A stretch of 64,000 bases of DNA from Clostridium sp. JN-9 (lineage in GTDB: Bacteria; Bacillota; Clostridia; Clostridiales; Clostridiaceae): positions 2,232,001 to 2,296,000 of the forward strand of contig NZ_CP035280.1 in assembly GCF_004103695.1 (NCBI RefSeq). The letters run 5' to 3'. A program made the position numbers and the translations under genes. Below, piece by piece: positions 53,567-62,017 of the stretch. The notes below the pieces were generated by a model, which saw nothing but the letters and a program-made list of their open reading frames with translations, had not been told where the DNA came from and searched no databases. Each line of letters opens with the position of its first letter. The first letter of the stretch is position 1.

Positions 53567-54088
53567 TTATTCACCTAATACAATAACTCTGCATTTACGA
53601 CTACGAGATCTTGTACGATCAAAATCTACAAAATAAATATAACCTGTTGTTCCAACTCCCAATTCTCCATTATCAACCTCAAATGTCTGGCTGGAGCCAA
53701 GTAGTGTTGCTTTTAAGTGTGCATCACAGTTTAAGAGAGCAGAACGATTACCATTTGGAAGATAAGCTTCTGCATCCGGCCATGATGCAACAGCTTCGTA
53801 ATGTTTTTCGCCAGGATAGTTATATTGCCCCTCTGCAATATTGTCAGGAATAATTTTTTTAAGTACATTATTTAAATCAGCCTGAAGAAATTCATCACCA
53901 TTTTCAGTATAATCATGAACAAATTCTTCAAAGAATACAGAACAGGTTGTATGTGGAGAAATTACAACACAGATGCCATTTTGCACTTTGCTATTTTTTA
54001 TTATTTCTTTTACAGATGGAGTTATATCAAAAAAGCTTGGTGTTTCTCCATGAGAGGTTAAATTAATTTGTTCTTTATAAATATTCAT
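53567..54088 (-). CDS. YjbQ/UPF0047 family protein
   Basis: 173 aa, family length 130-140 plus an N-terminal extension. Conserved residues are seen in VVISPHTTCSVFFEEF, in the NYPGEKHYEAVASWP region and in GNRSALLNCDAHLKATLLGSS. E. coli YjbQ has weak thiamine-phosphate synthase activity, but this operon has nothing to do with thiamine, so a sugar-phosphate role is more likely. The ATG at 54088 follows GGAGG; the frame extends 12 residues upstream. Confidence 0.8.
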   Translation of the reverse strand: MNIYKEQINLTSHGETPSFFDITPSVKEIIKNSKVQNGICVVISPHTTCSVFFEEFVHDYTENGDEFLQADLNNVLKKIIPDNIAEGQYNYPGEKHYEAVASWPDAEAYLPNGNRSALLNCDAHLKATLLGSSQTFEVDNGELGVGTTGYIYFVDFDRTRSRSRKCRVIVLGE

Positions 54089-54113
54089 GCTATGACCTCC
54101 AATCTTATTTATG

Positions 54114-54800
54114 TTATTTTTCATTTTTAGCTTTAATAATTGCCTGTATCATTTCTTCTATTCTTTTTACTCTGTCTGGAGCATTGAGTATCCCGCTTGT
54201 TGCACCAGTTCCATCAGCGCCATGAACTATGGTCTGATAAACATCTTCACCAGTAGTTATTCCTGATGCCTGCATAACCAAAATGTTTTCATCAATATCT
54301 TTTATGGTTTTTGTGGTTTTAACGATGTAATCAAAGCCGCTTGTCTTTCCAGTACCAATTAAATCGGTTGGTTCACATAATAATATATCAGGACCTAACT
54401 TAGCTATAGCCTTAGCTTCATCTAAGCAGTCTGCACAAACTATAGTTATAATTCCAAGTTCTTTTGCTCTTTTAATGGTCTTTACTAAAGCAGTTAATGT
54501 AAGAGAGTGCTCTGCATGATTTAAAAATACTGCTTCAGCACCAGCTGCCTTTAATGACTCAGGTAATACATGCCCCATTCCACGGCCTGGAACCAGTGGA
54601 TCCATATGCTGAGCTGTTACTATAAGATTTTTTGTATGAGCCTTAATATTTGATAAATCTGCGAAAGGTGCAGTAAAGAATACTTCTACGCCGTATTTTT
54701 CAGCAAGCTTATCAGCAGCCATGGCAAGTTTTAAGCTTTCTTCCCCATATAAATATGATTTTGGATTTACTATTAAAAATGGTGTCCTTACTTTTCTCAT
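54114..54800 (-). CDS. Triose-phosphate-isomerase-like protein
   Basis: 228 aa, shorter than the usual bacterial TpiA (about 250) and closer to archaeal or EryH-like forms. The catalytic His is in VFLNHAEHS, the catalytic Glu in LLCEPTDLIGTG, and the phosphate-binding loop in GADGTGATSGI. It lies between fba and yjbQ in a sugar PTS operon, so it may isomerise a phosphorylated tetrose or pentose rather than glyceraldehyde-3-phosphate. The true TpiA should be in the glycolytic operon elsewhere. Confidence 0.85.
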   Translation of the reverse strand: MRKVRTPFLIVNPKSYLYGEESLKLAMAADKLAEKYGVEVFFTAPFADLSNIKAHTKNLIVTAQHMDPLVPGRGMGHVLPESLKAAGAEAVFLNHAEHSLTLTALVKTIKRAKELGIITIVCADCLDEAKAIAKLGPDILLCEPTDLIGTGKTSGFDYIVKTTKTIKDIDENILVMQASGITTGEDVYQTIVHGADGTGATSGILNAPDRVKRIEEMIQAIIKAKNEK

Positions 54801-54812
54801 TTTCTCACCTTC

Positions 54813-55649
54813 TTATTTAAATTTTTTTGTATGAAATACATGGTAATAGTGTTCTAAGCATTCTTTCATGCCTTGAGCTTGTGCATTTCGTAATTCATAA
54901 TAATCATTAAATTTAGTTCCTTTTGCTTTAGTAAATGCAGCCGTAACTAAATCAGTATAGATATTTATCTTGCTTATTCCTTCGGCAGCACACCTTCCAA
55001 GATTATCATCTCCTGTTGATGAGCCTCCGTGAAGTACCAAAGGTGTATCTATGGCATTTCTAATTTCTTTTAATCTGTTAAAATCTATAACAGGCTTTCC
55101 TTTGTAAGCTCCATGGGCTGTTCCTATGGATATCGCCAGAGAATCAACCTCTGTAAGCTCTACAAATTTTTCTGCTTCTTCAACAGTGGTATAGATACCG
55201 CCGCTGTTATGGCTGCTATTATAGTCTTCTCCTCCACCAACATGTCCTATTTCTGCTTCTACAACTACTCCCCTAAGATGGGCATATTCAACAATTTCTC
55301 TTGTTCTCTTAACATTATCTTCAAAGGAATCCATAGAAGCATCTATCATTACTGATTTAAATCCTTCATCTATAGCTCTGATTATTAACTCCTTAGTTGT
55401 ACCATGATCAAGATGTAAAACTGCTGGTACCCTTGCCTTTTCTGCATAATATTTACCTAAATACACTGCCTCATCAAAGGATAGGAATTCCTTATGTGCT
55501 TCTGCATAGGCTAAAATAACTGGTAAATCCAACTTTTCTGCAACTTCAATATAAGCTTTAATTGAGCCTTGATCTACAAAATTTGGTGCTGGTATGGCAT
55601 AATTATCTTTTCTTGCTGCCTTAAATAATTCTTTGGATGAAACTAACAA
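54813..55649 (-). CDS. Class II fructose/tagatose-bisphosphate aldolase-like protein
   Basis: 278 aa. The zinc site is VPAVLHLDHGTTKELI (HLDH) with HVGGGEDYN and GTAHGAYKGKP; phosphate-binding LHGGSSTGDDNLGR follows. Fructose-, tagatose- and related bisphosphates are all possible substrates; GatY/KbaY and FbaA cannot be told apart by eye. Encoded between EIIA and the TIM-like isomerase, which points to a dedicated catabolic aldolase. Confidence 0.88.
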   Translation of the reverse strand: MLVSSKELFKAARKDNYAIPAPNFVDQGSIKAYIEVAEKLDLPVILAYAEAHKEFLSFDEAVYLGKYYAEKARVPAVLHLDHGTTKELIIRAIDEGFKSVMIDASMDSFEDNVKRTREIVEYAHLRGVVVEAEIGHVGGGEDYNSSHNSGGIYTTVEEAEKFVELTEVDSLAISIGTAHGAYKGKPVIDFNRLKEIRNAIDTPLVLHGGSSTGDDNLGRCAAEGISKINIYTDLVTAAFTKAKGTKFNDYYELRNAQAQGMKECLEHYYHVFHTKKFK

Positions 55650-55675
55650 AATACCATCTCCTTAAAAATTTATTA

Positions 55676-56131
55676 TTAATCTATATTAGCTTTTTTTATT
55701 ATGTCTCTGAACTCATGAATATTTTTACAAGCTATAATCTTTTTCAATAACACTTCATCTTGAAATAATGCAGTAAGTTTCTGAAGCATCTTAATCTGCT
55801 GCTCAGATTTTAACAGTCCCAGCATAAAAATTGCACTTACTTCTATTTCATGCTTATCATCTACCATGTCTTTAAAAATTACTGGTTCCTTTAATGACAT
55901 GAATCCAATCTGAGGCTTTATTATATGAATGCCATCAGTATGAGGAATGGCCACACCTATCCCATTTATATTTAAACCGGTTGGATAGCTCTTTTCTCTA
56001 TCCATAACAGCTTTGAAAAATGTGTCCTTAACAAGACCTTTTGATAAAAATTCATCTGCCAGCTTTTTCAAACAATCTTCCTTGCTATTGAAGGATTGAT
56101 TAAAAAAAGCAATTTCTTCACTAAAATACAT
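55676..56131 (-). CDS. gatA: PTS EIIA component, fructose/mannitol-type
   Basis: 151 aa. The phosphorylated His is in GVAIPHTDGIHIIKPQIGFM at about residue 68. Partner of the GatB/GatC-type components in this operon. Its ATG follows a GGGGG-rich site 20 bp after the activator gene. Confidence 0.9.
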   Translation of the reverse strand: MYFSEEIAFFNQSFNSKEDCLKKLADEFLSKGLVKDTFFKAVMDREKSYPTGLNINGIGVAIPHTDGIHIIKPQIGFMSLKEPVIFKDMVDDKHEIEVSAIFMLGLLKSEQQIKMLQKLTALFQDEVLLKKIIACKNIHEFRDIIKKANID

Positions 56132-56151
56132 GTTTAAAAACCCCCATTTTT

Positions 56152-58224
56152 TTATTGTATTCTTCTTTCAAATAGTTCTATAACCTTTGCTATATCTTTA
56201 CTTGTCTCTGCCTTATTTAAAGCTTCTTTAAATTCACTGATCTGAAGTAAATTAATAAGGTGGAATAAAGCATTTAAATGCTTTTCATTATCCACTGCAT
56301 TTATAACACATAAGTATTTTATTGGATCAAGAATTCCAGCATTAAACACCACAGGATTTTTCAATCTAATTAAATTAAAACCTAGTCCCACGCTGCCCTC
56401 ATCAATAGATGAATGAGGTATGGCAAACCCTTCTGAAATTACGATATAAGGACCATTTTCTTCAACATTTCTAATCATGGATTGTATATAGTTATTATTT
56501 ATATATCCTTTATTTAGTAAATTCATTGAAGCCTTCTCTATTGCCTGCTGCCATGTATCTGCCTCTACATCAACCTGAATAAACTCTTCAGTTAATAAAT
56601 TTGAAAGACTCAAAGGCACATTTTTTATTTTTGTAAAGTAATCATTCAGGCTTTCATTAATTACATTAAGTAATTCATCATTATTTATTATTGGCTTTAT
56701 TTTATTGATAATATCTGAACTATCATTCTTGGCAAACTGCACAAGGTTAATGTGTCCATAGTCATCAATCATCCTTCTCATCCTAAGAAAATCACTATCA
56801 GTTAATTGAGGAGAAATCTTGATATAAGGAACATCAACGTTGTCTAATTCTACAGTAGAAATAACAAAGTCCACATCACAGCTTAAAGAATCTCTTAATC
56901 TATGCTTAGGAATAACATTTATTATGTTTAAGTCGAACCTTTCAAGCAGTTTTGACTTTAACAGCTGACTTGTTCCAATACCGCTATTGCATATTAAAAT
57001 CACATTACAGCTGGTTGTCTGAGTCTTCATCTTTTCAATTGAAGCACATATATACACAACGATATATGAAATTTCTTCATTAGTAATAGTCCTGTTTATA
57101 TATTGTTTTAAGATATCAATATTTTCAGTTACTATTTTTTTAATATCATCATATTTCTCTATAATAACGTTAATCTCGCCATTTTCAGTATAATTTTTAA
57201 AACCACTGGCAGATACCCTTTCTAAATGATTAGATAAGCTTTTAAAAAGTTCATAATCCCTATACAAAGGAAGATTTAAAGCCTGAGATACATTCATAAT
57301 AAACAATCTGGTTATAGTTTGTATCTTTACTATCTCCCTGCTTTCATCAACACTGCTGCTTTTTTTCAAATATTTTAGATTTGAAGAAAAGTCTTTTAGA
57401 TATGCCAGTTCATCTTCATTGTATTCAATGTTAAAATGCTGGCATATAAGTTTATATAACCTGTGAACTAATTTGTTGTTGGCATCTGTATTTTTTTGAT
57501 CATAATCTTTAAGATGTTTACCAGATTTTATCCTAAAAATGGCCATGCTCAAATAATTTATCAACATATTAAAGGAATATTCCATTAGCTGTAGATCTGA
57601 ATAACCTTCAGCTTCAGATGTTAAATTTTGAAGAATTATATTTTTTTCTGTGGCAATGACTTTTGCATCTCCACTTTTTATATTTTTTGTTCCTTCCTGA
57701 CGAGAAAATAAGCTGTATAAATATTCATATTTCACCAGGATACTTATAAACAAACCTCTCACATCAATTTCAGACCCATTAAGACAAATACCCGTATTTG
57801 TCTGCGTATTTATTGAAAGATCATAACCATTTAAAAAATCATTCAGATATTTTAAATCACCTATTACTGTTGAACGAGACACATACATAAATTCAGCAAT
57901 ATTAAGCAAAATTATGTGCTTAGGTGTAAATATTAGTAAAAGAGCTTCTATTATCAAGCGTTCATCTCTTGATAGTCTATAGTCATAAAAGCTGATTGTA
58001 TTAAGTGTCTCATATATGGATTTATTTGTTTTTGCTATAGAAAACCTGTTATCTGCCATTTCTAATGAAGCTAAATCTTTAGAATTAAAATATTCATTGA
58101 TTTCCTGGATATCTGCCTGAACTGTCCTTATGCTTACACCTAAGGTTTGTGCTAGTCCCTTAATATCAAACTCATTGGGTCTCTCATATATGATTTTTAT
58201 AATTTCACAAGTTCTTTTATACAT
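56152..58224 (-). CDS. PRD-containing PTS-regulated transcription activator (LicR/MtlR type)
   Basis: 690 aa. Order: HTH_11-like helix-turn-helix (LAQTLGVSIRTVQADIQEI), Mga-like helix-turn-helix (VSRSTVIGDLKYL, about 120), two PTS regulation domains with His residues (about 200-400), an EIIB(Gat)-like domain with VILICNSGIGTSQLLKSKLL (Cys near 410) and a C-terminal EIIA domain with AIPHSS. Phosphorylation of these sites tells the regulator whether its sugar is being imported. It is the first gene of the operon and presumably activates it. The ATG at 58224 follows AAGGTGG; the GTG at 58233 is less suitable. Confidence 0.88.
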   Translation of the reverse strand: MYKRTCEIIKIIYERPNEFDIKGLAQTLGVSIRTVQADIQEINEYFNSKDLASLEMADNRFSIAKTNKSIYETLNTISFYDYRLSRDERLIIEALLLIFTPKHIILLNIAEFMYVSRSTVIGDLKYLNDFLNGYDLSINTQTNTGICLNGSEIDVRGLFISILVKYEYLYSLFSRQEGTKNIKSGDAKVIATEKNIILQNLTSEAEGYSDLQLMEYSFNMLINYLSMAIFRIKSGKHLKDYDQKNTDANNKLVHRLYKLICQHFNIEYNEDELAYLKDFSSNLKYLKKSSSVDESREIVKIQTITRLFIMNVSQALNLPLYRDYELFKSLSNHLERVSASGFKNYTENGEINVIIEKYDDIKKIVTENIDILKQYINRTITNEEISYIVVYICASIEKMKTQTTSCNVILICNSGIGTSQLLKSKLLERFDLNIINVIPKHRLRDSLSCDVDFVISTVELDNVDVPYIKISPQLTDSDFLRMRRMIDDYGHINLVQFAKNDSSDIINKIKPIINNDELLNVINESLNDYFTKIKNVPLSLSNLLTEEFIQVDVEADTWQQAIEKASMNLLNKGYINNNYIQSMIRNVEENGPYIVISEGFAIPHSSIDEGSVGLGFNLIRLKNPVVFNAGILDPIKYLCVINAVDNEKHLNALFHLINLLQISEFKEALNKAETSKDIAKVIELFERRIQ

Positions 58225-58297
58225 TCCTAACACCCACCTTGTTATTTACTTTTGTTTCTTGAGAATAATTTATCATAGTTTGTCAAAATATAAAAGA

Positions 58298-58311
58298 TGA
58301 AAACGCTTCCA
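58298..58311 (-). promoter_or_regulatory. Catabolite-responsive element (cre)
   Basis: TGGAAGCGTTTTCA fits the cre consensus TGNAARCGNWWWCA at every position. It lies about 75 bases upstream of the activator gene, so CcpA should control the PTS operon. Confidence 0.85.
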
Positions 58312-58635
58312 CTGATGAGAAGCAATTTATACTAATTATTATCTTAATTTTCTGCTATTTATAAACAGTATTTTTTAATAAATCTTAATAAAAATAAAAA
58401 AGTCGAGTAGGAGGTAGATAATTATTTTATCTACCGACCTCTCACACCACTTATTCCGACTTCAAGATTATCCTGACTTTTTATAAACTTTATGTTGGCT
58501 TATCAAACATCAATGGTCTTTAGTTTGTTTCTCAAAGAAAGTCGGAATAATTATTCCAGTAGTGATTTAAATTGTTCATTGTTCCCATAATAATAAATGT
58601 GGCATGTTGCCAAATATTTCATGGAGGTTATGACA

Positions 58636-59862
58636 ATGAATGAAATCACAATTCAAGAACTAATCAATTGTGCAATCCAGCAATTACATGGATTCTATCT
58701 ATGTGGCAGCACGATTGATTCCTATCAGAATCGTGCCTTTAAGCCTATTTCTGATTTTTATCAAAGGAAAGGTGAGCATTACTATCGTTCTAATTTAACG
58801 GAAGAACTGAAAAAACTGTATCAGGAACAATATACTTCAGGAGACATTTCACGCAAAACATTAAATTGGTGTATGCGTGGAATAGAAATACTTCAGGAAA
58901 TCCACAGATGTGGCTACTTTGAATGGAAAGTATTCACTAAGAAAAAAGAAAATCTGCTTTCCTCTTATTATGATTGTATACTTTCTGATTTTATTGCCAG
59001 TATAGGGGACGTTAAGCGTATCAACATATACCGGTCGATTTCCCAAAGGTATTTCCTGTACCTATTCACACATGGACATGATAAATTCATCAACGTATCA
59101 TGTATGGATATAAAGAACTTCATGGTTGAGATTTCCGAGTCGCGCCCTAAGAGCATGGATGATGTAGTAGTCGTGCTAAAGAGGCTTCATTACTATCTTC
59201 GAAACAAAGGATATACCTGCATCCATTTTGAAACAGTACTTTTTGCACCAAGAGTCCGAGATAAAAAAATCTTTCCATGTATTGCGGTTGGCGAAATCCA
59301 GCATATAGCTGAGCAGGTTAATCAGGAAACACCTTCCGGTAAACGGGACAGCGCTATTTTGCAACTCGGGATCCACACAGGACTACGTGCAGGGGATATA
59401 GCCAACCTACGATTGAATGATATAGACTGGAAAAACAGTGAGATACGCATTATACAGGGTAAAACACAAGAACAGCTTACGATTCCACTTGATGAGCGTG
59501 CATGTGCTGCACTGATAGAATATATTCTGAACGGAAGACCGAAATCAAATTCACCATATTTATTTCTTAGAAGCATTGCACCATACAACAAGTTTAAAGA
59601 TGGGGTATCTATTGCATGCGTTTTTAGGAAGTATCTGAAAAAGGCGGGATTACCTCATTTTAAAGGAGATGGGCGGACATTCCACGGAATACGCAGAACT
59701 TTGGGCACTGAAATGGTACTCCAAGGCGTGCCGCTAACAACTGTTTCACAGGTACTTGGGCATCGTACCAGTAATGCGGCAAGACAGTATATTTCACTAA
59801 ATATGGATAGTCTACGGCAGTGTGCGCTAGGGTTCGATTCCATTGGTGGAGGTGTAAGATGA
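58636..59862 (+). CDS. Tyrosine recombinase RitA
   Basis: 408 aa. The C-terminal catalytic domain shows the Arg in IHTGLRAGDIANLRL, the HxxR box in FHGIRRTLGTEM, the His in VLGHRTSNAARQY and the nucleophilic Tyr (RQYISL). The N-terminal half is a SAM-like DNA-binding region. First of three recombinases with overlapping frames. The ATG at 58636 follows GGAGG eight bases away; the frame opens earlier at 58597. Its stop overlaps the start of the second gene (ATGA). Confidence 0.9.
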   Translation: MNEITIQELINCAIQQLHGFYLCGSTIDSYQNRAFKPISDFYQRKGEHYYRSNLTEELKKLYQEQYTSGDISRKTLNWCMRGIEILQEIHRCGYFEWKVFTKKKENLLSSYYDCILSDFIASIGDVKRINIYRSISQRYFLYLFTHGHDKFINVSCMDIKNFMVEISESRPKSMDDVVVVLKRLHYYLRNKGYTCIHFETVLFAPRVRDKKIFPCIAVGEIQHIAEQVNQETPSGKRDSAILQLGIHTGLRAGDIANLRLNDIDWKNSEIRIIQGKTQEQLTIPLDERACAALIEYILNGRPKSNSPYLFLRSIAPYNKFKDGVSIACVFRKYLKKAGLPHFKGDGRTFHGIRRTLGTEMVLQGVPLTTVSQVLGHRTSNAARQYISLNMDSLRQCALGFDSIGGGVR

Positions 59863-60818
59863 AAAAGGATTGCACGAGTCTTTTTACAACCTATATCAAT
59901 GAAATGCTAAATTTCAAGGTTCATCTCGGATACGAAAGAAAAACATACGAAGGGTTCTTGAATGATTTTAGCAGGTATTGTGTACAGCACTACCCGACGC
60001 AGGATCGACTAACAAAAGAACTTGTTCTTGGGTGGTGTGTGCAGCGCCAATCTGAAAGTCCGTCAGGATTCCGCAGGAGAATAATCGCAGTCAGGGAATT
60101 CGGAAAGTATATGGAAGCCATAGGTGAAAAGAGCTATATTCTCCCTTCATGTTTTGTAGGAGGACGATCGACCTTTACACCATACATCTTTTCAGATGAA
60201 GATTTGACAGAAATTTTTTTAGAAGCAGATAACATGGAACCCAGCCTAAATTCGCCAAACAGTCATATGATTGTGCCGGTACTGCTACGCATGATTTATT
60301 TCTGTGGACTTCGCCCTAACGAAGGGCGAGAATTACTCAAGAAGGACGTTGACCTAAATAAAGGAGTCCTTTTTATCCGAAAAAATAAATCTCACAGGGA
60401 GCGATACGTTCCAATGTCCAAAGATATGCATAACCTGTGCATTTCCTATAATGAAAAACTACGATTCTTCGCACCTGAGAGTGAGTTCTTCTTTCCCAAT
60501 ACAGAAGGCATAGCCTATTCGGCCAAATGGTTGACAAGACAGTTCCTTGGAATATGGAAAAAAGTCAGAGGCACTAAATGTACACTGAGGGTACGTGTTT
60601 ATGACCTTCGCCATCGTTTTGCCACAACAGTCATGATGCAGTGGCTTGATAGTGGTGCGGATTTATATGCTAAGCTCCCTTATCTCAGTACATATATGGG
60701 GCATGCTCAGTTTTCTGACACTGCCTACTATATACATCTACTTCCTGAAAAACTTTTACGCTCTCACACCATGGATTGGGAGTCTTTTGCAGAATTGATA
60801 CCGGAGGTGGAATCGTAG
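59859..60818 (+). CDS. Tyrosine recombinase RitB
   Basis: 319 aa. Catalytic residues are visible in IYFCGLRPNEGREL (Arg), VYDLRHRFATTV (HxxR-type, LRHRF) and YMGHAQFSDTAYYIHL (His and Tyr). Begins at the ATGA overlap with RitA, with GGAGGTG upstream, and ends in TAGTG overlapping RitC. The three enzymes are thought to act together in this element class. Confidence 0.9.
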   Translation: MKKDCTSLFTTYINEMLNFKVHLGYERKTYEGFLNDFSRYCVQHYPTQDRLTKELVLGWCVQRQSESPSGFRRRIIAVREFGKYMEAIGEKSYILPSCFVGGRSTFTPYIFSDEDLTEIFLEADNMEPSLNSPNSHMIVPVLLRMIYFCGLRPNEGRELLKKDVDLNKGVLFIRKNKSHRERYVPMSKDMHNLCISYNEKLRFFAPESEFFFPNTEGIAYSAKWLTRQFLGIWKKVRGTKCTLRVRVYDLRHRFATTVMMQWLDSGADLYAKLPYLSTYMGHAQFSDTAYYIHLLPEKLLRSHTMDWESFAELIPEVES

Positions 60819-61858
60819 TGAAAAAGGAAAGCAGACATTTCTTCCAGCTAATAAAGGATTTTCTTACGGTTTACGTTCCAAGACAGAAGGCATGTAGCTA
60901 CAATACGGTATACGCATACCGTGATGTCTTAAATCTTCTACTTGGGTATCTGAAGGAGACCAAAAATCTTCGGTTATCTGAAATCAGTTTTGACACAATA
61001 ACGCGTCAGACAGTAGAAGGGTACCTTGATTGGTTGGAAGCTAAAAGGAACAATAGCGTAGCAACAAGAAATCATCGTCTTTCCTGTATCCGTGCATTTT
61101 ATAAATATGCTGCTGGTATGGATATGACTGTAGCAGCATGTTCATTTGAGCTTGAAAAGATTCCTATCAAGAAAATGGCAAAAGGTCAGATAGTGAAATA
61201 TTTTGAGGAGGAGGCACTAAAGACTATTCTCTGTCAGCCTAATACTGCAACAAAAAAAGGAATTAGGGACTTGTTCTACATGATATTATTGTATGATACG
61301 GCGGCAAGGAACCAGGAGATACTTGACTTAAAGGTAAGCGATATACATATATCGGCAAAAGAATCGCATGTAGTGATTACCGGAAAAGGCAGCAAAACAA
61401 GGATTGTACCTCTGATGGACAAAACGGTGAAACATTTTAACAATTATCTGCGAATTTTTCATGATAGTCAAATCAGTAATGATCTCCTGTTTTATATCAT
61501 ACAAAAAGGAGATCGACAGACAATGTCTCCTGATGCTGTTGCAAAATTTATGAAAAAATATGGGAAAGCAGCTAGGGAGCAAAACAGCAACGTGCCTAAA
61601 GATTTGCATCCTCATATGTTTAGACATTCGCGGGCCATGCATCTTTACCGCGGCGGGATGCCATTGCCGCTTCTTTCAGAATGGCTCGGTCATGCACAAC
61701 TAGAGACTACGATGATTTACGCCTATGCAGACACAAGAATGAAACGAGAAGCAATTGAAAAGGCAACCAGTGCCATCAGCCCATTAAGACAAGTCCATGA
61801 CATTAGGCCATGGCAAGATGATGATGAACTAATCAAGCGCCTTTATGGATTGCAGTAA
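60818..61858 (+). CDS. Tyrosine recombinase RitC
   Basis: 346 aa from a GTG start that overlaps the RitB stop (TAGTG), with GGAGGTGG upstream. Catalytic residues: LYDTAARNQEILDLK (Arg), GKGSKTRIVPL (beta-hairpin Lys), HPHMFRHSRAMHLYR (HxxR) and WLGHAQLETTMIYAYAD (His and Tyr). The N-terminal SAM-like domain is complete. Closest in look to XerC/D-like integrases. Confidence 0.9.
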   Translation: MKKESRHFFQLIKDFLTVYVPRQKACSYNTVYAYRDVLNLLLGYLKETKNLRLSEISFDTITRQTVEGYLDWLEAKRNNSVATRNHRLSCIRAFYKYAAGMDMTVAACSFELEKIPIKKMAKGQIVKYFEEEALKTILCQPNTATKKGIRDLFYMILLYDTAARNQEILDLKVSDIHISAKESHVVITGKGSKTRIVPLMDKTVKHFNNYLRIFHDSQISNDLLFYIIQKGDRQTMSPDAVAKFMKKYGKAAREQNSNVPKDLHPHMFRHSRAMHLYRGGMPLPLLSEWLGHAQLETTMIYAYADTRMKREAIEKATSAISPLRQVHDIRPWQDDDELIKRLYGLQ

Positions 61859-62017
61859 GTAAAAAGATTATCCCGACTTTTTACACATAATAATTCATTT
61901 TAATTGTAGGTTTGTAAAGAAGTCGGGATAATAGTAAAGTCGGAATAAGTGGTGTTATTTCGACTTCGTAATAACACCACCGTGCGTACCGTTCGGTACA
62001 CGGTGGTTCAATAAGAA

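Larger units (their letters stand above)
58444..61980 (+). mobile_element. RIT (recombinase-in-trio) element
   Basis: Three overlapping tyrosine recombinase genes in one direction. The ends carry a perfect 19-bp inverted repeat, ACACCACTTATTCCGACTT at 58444-58462 and its complement at 61937-61955. Subterminal ATTATCC(T/C)GACTTTTT repeats face their own inverse copies at both ends. ACACCAC stands at each junction (58444-58450 and 61974-61980), as a target duplication or crossover core. GC content is higher than in the surroundings. The target is the domain V/VI junction of a group II intron. Confidence 0.88.

Noticed and set aside
53567-54088. YjbQ as part of thiamine synthesis
   Set aside because: Its operon is a sugar PTS operon without a TPP riboswitch, and a complete thiE is present at 41932-42552.
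54114-54800. The main glycolytic triose-phosphate isomerase
   Set aside because: It is shorter than usual and lies in a sugar-specific PTS operon; clostridial tpiA normally lies with gap-pgk-pgm.
58861-59875. Several 60-90-aa minus-strand frames inside the RIT genes
   Set aside because: Shadows of the recombinase genes with no start signals.
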